The translations under genes and the position numbers were made by a program. From Fidelibacterota bacterium (GTDB lineage: Bacteria > Bipolaricaulota > Bipolaricaulia > Bipolaricaulales > Bipolaricaulaceae), in assembly GCA_024277405.1 (NCBI GenBank), contig JAJRVI010000203.1:1-13023 (forward strand): 13,023 nucleotides of DNA, given 5' to 3'. This document shows positions 6,388 through 12,618 of the stretch, in pieces (position 1 is the stretch's first letter; every line of letters starts with the position of its first letter). Under the pieces are notes generated by a model. The model saw nothing but the letters and a program-made list of their open reading frames with translations, had not been told where the DNA came from and ran no database searches.

Positions 6388-7467
6388 TCACTCTTCGAGG
6401 AGGTGGATGCTCTGGCGGTGGAACCTGACCCCCACCCTGGTTCCCTCGGGGAGGAACCCCTTCTCCTGAGGGCTCAACACCTCCACCTCCAGATCTTCCC
6501 CGCTGGGCAACGCGAGCTTATAGGTGGCCAAGGACCCCGTGTAGTGGCCGAATACCACCGTGGCGGTCACGTCCCCCTCTCCCTCCGGGAGGATATCCAC
6601 TGCCTCGGGACGCACCACCGCCACGGCCTCCGTCCCCGGCTCGAACCCCGCGACGGCCGGGACCTCGAGACGTACGCCGCCCGCGAGCTCCACCGCGAGC
6701 TTTCCATCCGCCGAGCCCACGACCCTCGCCCGGAGGAAGTTCGCCCGGCCGATGAAATCCGCCACGAACCGGTTGGCGGGATGGGCGTAGATCTCGTAAG
6801 GAGGCCCTATCTGTTGGAGCCTCCCCTCGTTCATCACCGCGATCCGATCGGAGATGGCCATGGCCTCGGCCTGATCGTGGGTGACGTAGAGGCTCGTGAT
6901 CCCGAGTTCTTTCTGGAGTTTTCTTATCTGCTCCCGGGTTTCCACCCTCAGTTTGGCATCCAGGTTGGAGAGCGGTTCGTCGAAGAGGAGGACCCGGGGC
7001 TCGATCACCAGGGCCCGGCAGAGGGCGACGCGCTGCTGCTGTCCCCCGGAGAGCTCCCGGGGATAGCGCCGCTCCAGGCCCTCCAGGTTCACGAGCCGCA
7101 GCGCCTCGCGTACCCGGCGGCGTACCTCCTCCCGGGGCAAGCGGCGGACCTTCAGGCCGAAGGCCACGTTCTCGAACACGGTCATATGGGGAAAGAGCCC
7201 GTAGGATTGGAACACCGTGGCCGTGTCCCGGCGCTGCGGGGGGAGGTGGGTGACCCGCTTCCCCCCGAGGTAGACCTCCCCCGCGGTAGGGATCTCGAAG
7301 CCCCCCACCAGCCGCAGGGTGGTCGTCTTCCCGCACCCGGAGGGGCCGAGCAGTGTCACGAGCTCCCCCTTCTCCACCTCGAGATCCAGGTGATCCACGG
7401 CCACCACGGCCTCACGGTGGCTATGGAACACCTTGGTCAAGCCCTGCAATCGGACCTCAACGGGCAC
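6388..7467 (-). CDS. ABC transporter ATP-binding protein, FbpC/AfuC/PotA class
   Basis: The 359-residue subunit powers the importer formed with the fused permease encoded just upstream. It shows Walker A GPSGCGKTT (41-49), the Q-loop FQSYGLFPH (86-94), signature LSGGQQQR (139-146), Walker B LLFDEPLS (160-167) and the switch histidine in THD (His197). Residues from about 240 to the end form a TOBE/OB regulatory domain, as in iron, sugar-phosphate, spermidine and sulfate importers. The short E. coli ThiQ lacks such a domain. The GTG start at 7467 is 7 nt after AGGAGG, and the gene overlaps the permease by 11 bp. Sequence alone does not give the substrate. Its regulatory domain leaves open control by a cytoplasmic ligand. 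Confidence 0.92.
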   Translation of the reverse strand: MPVEVRLQGLTKVFHSHREAVVAVDHLDLEVEKGELVTLLGPSGCGKTTTLRLVGGFEIPTAGEVYLGGKRVTHLPPQRRDTATVFQSYGLFPHMTVFENVAFGLKVRRLPREEVRRRVREALRLVNLEGLERRYPRELSGGQQQRVALCRALVIEPRVLLFDEPLSNLDAKLRVETREQIRKLQKELGITSLYVTHDQAEAMAISDRIAVMNEGRLQQIGPPYEIYAHPANRFVADFIGRANFLRARVVGSADGKLAVELAGGVRLEVPAVAGFEPGTEAVAVVRPEAVDILPEGEGDVTATVVFGHYTGSLATYKLALPSGEDLEVEVLSPQEKGFLPEGTRVGVRFHRQSIHLLEE

Positions 7468-9127
7468 GCTGCCACCTCCTCAGGATGAGTTTCCCCAGCA
7501 CGTTGTCGAGGAGGAGGATCACCCCCAGGACCACCACGATGATCACCACGCCGTACGCGGCGGCCTGCGACAGGTCGGCATTGTCGACCTCGTGCAGCAA
7601 CGCCACGGTGATGAGCTGCCACTGGGCCGATACCACGAACACCACGGCGGAGATGGCGGTGACACAGCGCACGAAGATGTAGACCATTCCGGAGATGAAC
7701 GCCGGGGAAATGAGGGGAAGCACGATGCGCCGGAAAGCCCGCGCGAACCCGGCCCCCAGGTCCACCGCCGCCTCCTCGATGGCGGGGTCCACCTGCTGGA
7801 GCATGGCCACCGCCTCCCTGATCCCCACCGGCATGCGCCGGAAGATGAACACCAGGGCGATGATGGCCGCGGTCCCGGTGAGCCGAAACGGCGGGTTGTG
7901 GAAGGCGAGGATATACCCGATCCCTACGATGGTCCCCGGGATGGCGAAGTTCAGCATGGAGAGGAAGTCCATGAGGCCACGCCCCGGGAACCGCTTGCGG
8001 GTCACGAGATACGCGATCACCACCGCCAGGATCCCCCCGATGGGCGTCGCCATCCCCGCGATCTTGAGGGTGTCGAGGAGGTAAGCGAGGCCGGTGCTGA
8101 ACACATAGCGGAAGTTTTCCAGGGTGAGGGTGTTGTCCAGGCCCCACATGCGGGTAAGCGAACCGTAGAAGACGAGGCCGTAGAAGAGGAGGATGATCCC
8201 GGAGAGCACGCACAACACCCCGAACAGCCCCCATTTCAGCCCGGGGGTGGTGGCCTTGAGGGAGGAGGGGGTGGGACGGCCGGTGACGGTGACGTAGGAA
8301 CGGCGCGAGACCCAGTACCTCTGCAACACGAACGCGAGGAGGGTGGGAACGAGGAGGATCACCGAAAGGGTCGCCGCGAGGGGGAGGTTGTACATCCCCG
8401 TCACCGCTAGGTACGCCTGGGTGGTGAGCACGGGGTAGTGGCCCTGGATGACGATGGGGTTCCCGAAGTCCTCCAGGGACCGGATGAAGACGAGGAGGAG
8501 CGCCGAGGCGATCCCCGGGGTCGCCAGGGGCAGGGTCACCTTGAAGAAGGTCCGCAACCGCGAGGCCCCCAGGTCCAGCGCGGACTCCTCCAACGCGGGG
8601 TCTATCCCCGAGAGCACCCCCTCCAGCGTCATGAACGCCAGGGGGAAGTAGGCCAGGGTCTCGGTGAGCACCAGCCCGGGCAAGCCGTAGATGTCCCAAT
8701 CGATCCCGAATCGCGTGCGCAGGAACTCCGTGATGAGCCCGTGGTTTCCCAGGAGCAGGATCGCCGCCAGGGCGATTAGGAACGGGGGGGAGATGATGGG
8801 GAAGGTGGCGATCACCTTGAAGACCGATTTCCCCGGGATATCGGTCCGGGTCACGGCGTAGGCGAACGCGAACCCGATGATGGTCCCCAGAAGCGCCACC
8901 AGGCCTCCTACCGTGAGGGAGTTCAAGAAAGGCCTGATCAGGTACCGCCGCTCGAAGAACTGGAGGAAGTACTTCGGGTTGAACTCCCCACGGTAGAAGA
9001 GGCTCGTGGCGAGGACCCTCACGAGCGGGTAGACGATGAAGAGGGCGAGCAAGGCGAAGACCAGGGTCACCAAGAGGAGGAGAAAGGGATCGTGTACGAG
9101 GCGTCTGAGCTCCCTGTACCTCTCCAT
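7457..9127 (-). CDS. Fused two-domain ABC importer permease (FbpB/AfuB/ThiP class)
   Basis: This 556-residue inner-membrane protein is two fused permease halves, each with about six hydrophobic segments, so one chain forms the whole channel. Each half carries an EAA coupling loop that docks on the ATPase: residues 178-206 (ALEESALDLGASR...) and 448-476 (AIEEAAVDLGAGF...). EDFGNP (219-224) is typical of the COG1178 group, which includes iron, sugar-phosphate, aminoethylphosphonate and thiamine transporters. A charged linker near 271-297 joins the halves. ATG 9127 has only a weak ribosome-binding site; a TAAAAT lies 10 bp before it (9138-9143) and might be a -10 box giving a near-leaderless mRNA, but no good -35 is seen. 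It lies after an intrinsic terminator that follows the binding-protein gene, and may serve both that protein and ThiB. Confidence 0.92.
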   Translation of the reverse strand: MERYRELRRLVHDPFLLLLVTLVFALLALFIVYPLVRVLATSLFYRGEFNPKYFLQFFERRYLIRPFLNSLTVGGLVALLGTIIGFAFAYAVTRTDIPGKSVFKVIATFPIISPPFLIALAAILLLGNHGLITEFLRTRFGIDWDIYGLPGLVLTETLAYFPLAFMTLEGVLSGIDPALEESALDLGASRLRTFFKVTLPLATPGIASALLLVFIRSLEDFGNPIVIQGHYPVLTTQAYLAVTGMYNLPLAATLSVILLVPTLLAFVLQRYWVSRRSYVTVTGRPTPSSLKATTPGLKWGLFGVLCVLSGIILLFYGLVFYGSLTRMWGLDNTLTLENFRYVFSTGLAYLLDTLKIAGMATPIGGILAVVIAYLVTRKRFPGRGLMDFLSMLNFAIPGTIVGIGYILAFHNPPFRLTGTAAIIALVFIFRRMPVGIREAVAMLQQVDPAIEEAAVDLGAGFARAFRRIVLPLISPAFISGMVYIFVRCVTAISAVVFVVSAQWQLITVALLHEVDNADLSQAAAYGVVIIVVVLGVILLLDNVLGKLILRRWQRAR

Positions 9128-9201
9128 GGGCCGCCGGATTTTAGCCGTTCCTCAAGCCGGGATCATCGCCGCCGCTGTACACCGGGGCTCCGGCCGGGGA
9201 C

Positions 9202-9235
9202 AAAAAGAAAAAGCGGGGGGCGTTACGCCCCCCGC
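9202..9235 (-). terminator. Rho-independent terminator after the binding-protein gene
   Basis: On the minus strand a perfect 10-bp GC stem (GCGGGGGGCG, 9235-9226, with CGCCCCCCGC, 9222-9213) encloses a 3-nt loop and runs directly into TTTTTCTTTTT (9212-9202). It starts 16 bp after the binding-protein stop codon. It should stop most transcripts before the permease gene, leaving the soluble binding protein in excess over the membrane components, unless there is a separate promoter near 9138-9170. Confidence 0.9.
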
Positions 9236-9251
9236 CCCTTGGATCCCCGGA

Positions 9252-10247
9252 TCAATAGCCGGTGACCTCGCGCCAGCGCTCGATCAGGCGGTCGCGGTTC
9301 TGCGCCGCCCAGAGGGCGTCGTAGTTCACCAAGGGGAGCTGATCGGCGGTGACGAGGCCCTCCGCGAGCTCGGCCTCCGGGTTCAGCGGCAGCCGGTACC
9401 ACTTCTTGAACAGGGACTGGGCCTCGGCGGAGAGCATCCAGTCGTAGAAGACCTTGGCAAGCTCGAGCTCAGGGCCACCCTTCAGGAGGGCCATACCGCC
9501 CACCTCGTACCCGGTGCCCTCCTTGGGGAAGGAGAGGACCACGGGATAACCCTTGGCGATGCCCTTGGCGATGATGTCGTGGGCGAAGGCGATGCCGCCC
9601 GCCACCTCTCCCAGGCCCACCTCGGTCACGCAGGCGGAACCGGCCCGGGTGTAGTGGTGGATCTGCTCGGAGAGCTTCTTCTCGAACTCCAAGGCCTTGT
9701 CCTCGCCCAAGAGGAACACCAAGGTGGCCAAGCGGGTGTAGCCGGTCCCGGAGGTGTAGGGATACGCCATGGAGAGCTCGCCCTTGAACACCGGGTCGAG
9801 GAGATCATACCAGGAGTCCGGGGGCTCGATGCCGTGTTTCTCGAGGAAGTCCTTGTTGGTCACGAACCCGATGAAGCCGAGGTAGATCCCGACCCAGTAT
9901 CCCTCGGGGTCCTTGAACTTCTTGTCCAGGTACTGCCAGCCCAGGGACTCGGTGTAGGGCTCGAGGAGCCCGTCCATCTTCGCCACGATGAAGGTGTCGC
10001 TGGGGCCGCCGAACCACAGGCTCGCCTGGGGGTTCCCCGCCTCGGCCCGGAGCCGGGCCAGCACCTCGCCGGCGGAGAGCCGCACCCACTGTACGTCGAT
10101 GTCCGGGTGGGTCGCCTCGAAGGCCTCGATGTAGATCTTCGCCTCGTCCACGTCCAGGGCGGTGTAAACGTGGAGCACCTTCTTCTCCGCCGCCCCTACC
10201 AACGCGATCCCCAACAGGATGACGCCCAGAAGCAGCAATTTACGCAT
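9252..10247 (-). CDS. Periplasmic solute-binding protein of ABC importer (FbpA/AfuA-like, COG1840 type)
   Basis: The 331-residue protein captures a small, probably anionic ligand in the periplasm and delivers it to the fused permease. It begins with a signal peptide (MRKLLLLG..., cleavage near Ala20) and has no lipobox cysteine, which implies a periplasm. Class motifs include VYTALD (27-32), PYTSGTGYTRLA (163-174), LGEVAGGIAFAHD (212-224) and FPKEGTGYEVGG (240-251). The adjacent tyrosine pair that binds ferric iron in FbpA is not evident, so iron is not assured; phosphonate- and sugar-phosphate-binding relatives share this scaffold. Translation should be strong: the ribosome-binding site AAGGAGGTGA (10260-10251) is fully complementary to the 16S rRNA tail. 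The gene has its own promoter (10336-10365) and is followed by a terminator. Confidence 0.88.
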   Translation of the reverse strand: MRKLLLLGVILLGIALVGAAEKKVLHVYTALDVDEAKIYIEAFEATHPDIDVQWVRLSAGEVLARLRAEAGNPQASLWFGGPSDTFIVAKMDGLLEPYTESLGWQYLDKKFKDPEGYWVGIYLGFIGFVTNKDFLEKHGIEPPDSWYDLLDPVFKGELSMAYPYTSGTGYTRLATLVFLLGEDKALEFEKKLSEQIHHYTRAGSACVTEVGLGEVAGGIAFAHDIIAKGIAKGYPVVLSFPKEGTGYEVGGMALLKGGPELELAKVFYDWMLSAEAQSLFKKWYRLPLNPEAELAEGLVTADQLPLVNYDALWAAQNRDRLIERWREVTGY

Positions 10248-10265
10248 AACTCACCTCCTTAGGAG

Positions 10266-10313
10266 CTTCACACGAGGATGGAGACAGATCTGGATGCCGG
10301 CACTCACCTCCTC
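10266..10313 (-). other. Leader of the binding-protein mRNA with a second ribosome-binding site and possible 11-codon upstream ORF
   Basis: About 80 nt separate the predicted transcription start from ATG 10247. In this leader a second GAGGAGGTGA (near 10313-10304) precedes GTG (near 10303), which opens an 11-codon frame MPASRSVSILV ending in TGA just before the true ribosome-binding site. The spacing of about 3 nt is too short for efficient initiation. GGAT and GGAG around this site could also pair with CTCCATCC farther down the leader. I cannot tell a leader peptide from a decoy site. Confidence 0.25.
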
Positions 10314-10335
10314 ATCCGGTTCGACGTGTACATTT

Positions 10336-10365
10336 AGCATAGCCCGCACCGATCCTCGCCGTCAA
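10336..10365 (-). promoter_or_regulatory. Sigma70-like promoter for the solute-binding protein and transporter operon
   Basis: On the minus strand TTGACG (10365-10360, -35) and TATGCT (10341-10336, -10) are separated by 18 bp. It is the best promoter match in the gap after thiB and shows that the transporter cluster is not simply the tail of the thiL-thiB operon. The start point should fall near 10328. Read-through from thiB remains possible, since the hairpin overlapping the thiB stop (about 10379-10394) has no U-tract. Confidence 0.65.
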
Positions 10366-10384
10366 GCGGTCGGGATGCCCGGGA

Positions 10385-11407
10385 TCAGCCCCGGATGAGG
10401 AGCCGCTGCCAGGCCGAGATCCAGGCCTCGAGCTTCTCCGCCACCGCGACGGGGGGAAGCCACGCCGGGATCTCGGGGATCACGGCGTATTTAGCGAAAT
10501 CGGGGGGAAGCGCAGCGGCCTCGCTCACAGGGAACATCCACTGGGTGGTGGGGATCAACCCCTGGACCTCCTTCGAGAGGACGAGGTCCATGAACGCGTG
10601 GGCGAGCTCCACGTGATCGGATCCCCTCACGATCCCCATCCACTCCACGAACCGGTAGGCCTCGCCGTCGAGGAGGGCCACGCGGTAGCGGAGCGATCTG
10701 TGCTCGATCCAGGAATAGGCGGTGTCGGTGGTGAAGGAGAGGACGATGGGCGCCTCGCCCGCGAGGAACATGTCGTACGCCTCGGACCACCCCTTGGTCA
10801 CCACGAGGACGTTCCGCAGCAAGGCCCGCCAGAAATCCACCCAGCCCCGCTCCCCGAACCGCCAGATGGTCCACAGGAGCAGCGCCCGGCCCGTGGAGGA
10901 GGTGCGGGGGTCCTGCACGATGATCTTCCCCTTGAGCTCACAGCGCAGAAGATCCCCGAAGGAGCGGGGGACGAGCCTCTCCGGGAGCTTCTCGGAGTCG
11001 TACACGAACGCCACGTACCCCTGATCGAAGGGGAGGGCGATCCCCTTGGGCTCGATCCCGAGGAGCTTCTCGGGGATGTGGGCGATGTTGGGGATGCGTC
11101 CGGGATCGTAAGGCTCGAGGTACGCGCTCGCCCGGACGAGATCCGCATCGCTTATCCCGAGGAAGACGTCGGCGGGCGTGCCCCCGGCCTCGATCTCGGC
11201 GATCATCCGGGACAGAGTCTCGGATGAACCCCCGTGGGCCACCCAGATGAGGTCCACCCCGGGATGGGCGGCCTCGAACGCCTCCTCGATCTCCGTCGCC
11301 GGCCCCCAGGATACGAAGGAATCGTAGGTGTAAACGTAGAACTCCTCCGCCCCTAGCGCCATGGCACCGGCAAGGGCCGCCGCCAGCAACGCCCCACAGA
11401 TCCTCAT
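10385..11407 (-). CDS. thiB: Thiamine/thiamine phosphate-binding periplasmic protein ThiB
   Basis: ThiB binds thiamine and its phosphates in the periplasm for uptake. The 340-residue product matches E. coli ThiB through its length: VYTYDSF...WGP (25-36), FDQGYVAFVYD (127-137), QDPRTSSTG (165-173), VTKGWSEAY (203-211), LSFTTDTAYS (223-232), PTTQWMFP (286-293) and AWISAWQR (328-335). The aromatic residues in these motifs (Trp34, Trp207, Trp290) correspond to ones lining the E. coli thiamine pocket. A signal peptide (cleavage near Ala20) lacks a lipobox. ATG 11407 overlaps the thiL stop (ATGA) and has AAAGGAGG 5 nt upstream, so it should be coupled to thiL and share its riboswitch control. No ThiP or ThiQ gene accompanies it; the nearest permease and ATPase belong to the following cluster. 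Confidence 0.93.
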   Translation of the reverse strand: MRICGALLAAALAGAMALGAEEFYVYTYDSFVSWGPATEIEEAFEAAHPGVDLIWVAHGGSSETLSRMIAEIEAGGTPADVFLGISDADLVRASAYLEPYDPGRIPNIAHIPEKLLGIEPKGIALPFDQGYVAFVYDSEKLPERLVPRSFGDLLRCELKGKIIVQDPRTSSTGRALLLWTIWRFGERGWVDFWRALLRNVLVVTKGWSEAYDMFLAGEAPIVLSFTTDTAYSWIEHRSLRYRVALLDGEAYRFVEWMGIVRGSDHVELAHAFMDLVLSKEVQGLIPTTQWMFPVSEAAALPPDFAKYAVIPEIPAWLPPVAVAEKLEAWISAWQRLLIRG

Positions 11408-12303
11408 CGTTCCCTCCTTTCTCCATCATCCGGGGGAGTGGGTCCCCCGTGTTCCCACCCGCGGTCCGGGAGCGCCCGCAGTGTCCCCTCGTCCCTGAGC
11501 CATACCCCCGGCTCCCCCACCACCTCCCCGATCTCGATCCACGGCCCCGGGGGGAGCGCCTCGGGCGGGGCGGTGAGGAGGAGCTCGTAGTCCTCGCCTA
11601 GGTAGATCACCCCTTCCAGGTCGCCCGGGGAGAGGCCGGGGAGGAGGGGGATCCGCCTTACATCGACCACCAAACCGATCCCCGAGGCCCGGGAGAGGAT
11701 GTGGAGGGAGTGGGCCAGGGAATCGGAGAGGTCGATCATCGCCGTGGCGCTCCCGGCGAGCCTCAAGCCCTCCGCCAACCTAGGCGTGAAGCGAAAGAGC
11801 TCGTTCGCTCGGGCCAGCTCCCCCTGCGCGAAGAGCCGCAACGCCAGATAGGTGCGGCCCAAGGGGCCGGTGAGGTACACCCGGTCGCCGGGCCGGGCCC
11901 CCGACCTGGGGATCGGCCGCTCCGCCTCCCCGAGCCCGGAGGAGATGAGGAAGAGCTCCTCGGACACGTCCAGGTCCCCCCCCACGAGCTCGGTCCCGGC
12001 CGCACGGGCGCAATCCTCCGCCCCGCGCAGCACCCCCTCGAAGGGCTCGGCGGGGTCCGGGGCGGAGAGGGCGAGGGCCACTCCCAGGGGCCTCCCCCCC
12101 ATGGCGGCGATGTCCGAGAGGGTCACGGCCACCGCCCGCCATCCCATGGTGTAGTGATCCGTGCCCGGGGGGAAGTCCGCGGAGCGGTGGAGGACATCGA
12201 TGGTGAGGAGGAGGTTCGTCCCGCGGAAGGGGAGGACGGCACAATCGTCCCCCGCCCGGGGGACTTCCGCCGCGATCCGCCGCAGAAGCTCCCACTCGGA
12301 CAC
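11404..12303 (-). CDS. thiL: Thiamine-monophosphate kinase ThiL
   Basis: ThiL phosphorylates thiamine monophosphate with ATP to make thiamine pyrophosphate, the active cofactor and the ligand of the upstream riboswitch. The 299-residue protein has the PurM/AIR-synthetase fold motifs in order: GDDCAVL (18-24), TIDVLHRSADF (34-44), GWRAVAVTLSDIAAMGG (54-70), GGDLD (108-112), DLSDSL (191-196) and LGEDYELLLT (235-244). The aspartates in these motifs bind the metals and ATP in known ThiL structures. I place the start at GTG 12303, which is 7 nt after AAGGAGG (12317-12311). An in-frame GTG at 12309 is only 1 nt from that site and is unlikely to be used. Expression is predicted to be repressed by TPP through occlusion of this start. 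It shares an ATGA overlap with thiB. Confidence 0.95.
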   Translation of the reverse strand: MSEWELLRRIAAEVPRAGDDCAVLPFRGTNLLLTIDVLHRSADFPPGTDHYTMGWRAVAVTLSDIAAMGGRPLGVALALSAPDPAEPFEGVLRGAEDCARAAGTELVGGDLDVSEELFLISSGLGEAERPIPRSGARPGDRVYLTGPLGRTYLALRLFAQGELARANELFRFTPRLAEGLRLAGSATAMIDLSDSLAHSLHILSRASGIGLVVDVRRIPLLPGLSPGDLEGVIYLGEDYELLLTAPPEALPPGPWIEIGEVVGEPGVWLRDEGTLRALPDRGWEHGGPTPPDDGERRER

Positions 12304-12353
12304 GCCCACGCCTCCTTCCGGGGTAACACGGGGGAGAAAGGACGTGGGCAGTG
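12301..12353 (-). promoter_or_regulatory. Riboswitch expression platform hiding the thiL ribosome-binding site and start
   Basis: On the mRNA, GCCCACG (12349-12343) is perfectly complementary to CGUGGGC (12310-12304), which lies between the Shine-Dalgarno site and the start. The helix extends outward, across a bulged U, with CAC (12353-12351) on the GUG start (12303-12301). It extends inward with CC, U and wobble pairs onto AGGAGG. The loop (12316-12336) contains CUCCCCCGUGUUACC, which can instead pair with the 5' strand of riboswitch helix P1 (12463-12450; 14 bp, one bulge). No U-tract follows, so control is probably at translation initiation. Confidence 0.7.
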
Positions 12354-12361
12354 CCGGCGCC

Positions 12362-12465
12362 GAGGTAACCCTCCCTACGCTGGCATTACCCAGTTCAGGT
12401 TCCAGGGGTCGGGGCCTCCCCAGGCCCCCTCTCAGCCCCTAGGAAGGAGCTCCCCCGGTTACCTC
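12362..12465 (-). ncRNA. TPP (thi-box) riboswitch aptamer
   Basis: The minus strand carries all conserved parts of the thiamine pyrophosphate aptamer. Helix P1 is nine perfect pairs (GAGGUAACC at 12465-12457 with GGUUACCUC at 12370-12362). CUGAGA (12435-12430) is the pyrimidine-binding element. A GGGGCCU/AGGCCCC hairpin forms the P3 arm. ACCUGA (12400-12395) and the highly conserved AAUGCCAGCGUAGGGA (12387-12372) complete the pyrophosphate side. It sits 58 nt ahead of the thiL start, in the expected orientation, and begins at the predicted transcription start. It should sense cellular TPP and control thiL and, by coupling, thiB. Confidence 0.97.
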
Positions 12466-12473
12466 CAATCGGA

Positions 12474-12502
12474 ATTATATAGAAAAAAAGTGGGGATGTA
12501 CC
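12474..12502 (-). promoter_or_regulatory. Promoter of the thiL-thiB operon
   Basis: On the minus strand a perfect -10 box TATAAT (12479-12474) lies 17 bp from GGTACA (12502-12497), a weak -35. Transcription would start near 12467, so the RNA begins almost exactly at the 5' strand of riboswitch P1. The spacer contains a T7 tract (12489-12483) preceded by CCCCAC, which can pair with GTGGG near 12531-12527. The same stretch may therefore double as a poor terminator for the upstream phosphoglycerate mutase-like gene. Confidence 0.7.
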
Positions 12503-12522
12503 CGACCCGGGCGACGGCGCGG

Positions 12523-12618
12523 CTAGCCCACCGCGGCGAAGGCCTCGTCCAGGATCTCCCAGAGTTCGTTCCGTCTCCTTCCGCGATAAAGTGGTTTCTG
12601 CCCGGAATAACCTTTCAT
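12523..12618 (-). CDS. Possible 31-codon ORF overlapping the end of the gpmI-like gene
   Basis: An ATG at 12618 overlaps the TGA of the phosphoglycerate mutase-like frame (ATGA) and opens a 31-residue frame starting MKGYSGQKPLYRGRRR and ending with an acidic helix-like tail (NELWEILDEAFAAVG). I do not recognise it. No clear ribosome-binding site is seen. It may be a small coupled gene, a frameshifted remnant of a longer C-terminus, or chance. Confidence 0.2.
   Translation of the reverse strand: MKGYSGQKPLYRGRRRNELWEILDEAFAAVG

Noticed and set aside
6382..7488. 368-codon plus-strand open frame opposite the ABC ATPase
   Set aside because: The minus strand has a fully motif-complete ATPase; the opposite frame is His/Pro/Gly-rich without domains.
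10285..10292. CAGATCTG palindrome in the binding-protein leader as an operator
   Set aside because: Only 8 bp, a common chance palindrome, and downstream of the promoter with no second copy.
10379..10394. Hairpin over the thiB stop codon as a terminator
   Set aside because: Six pairs including a G-U, with no U-tract. Too weak to call, although it may reduce read-through.
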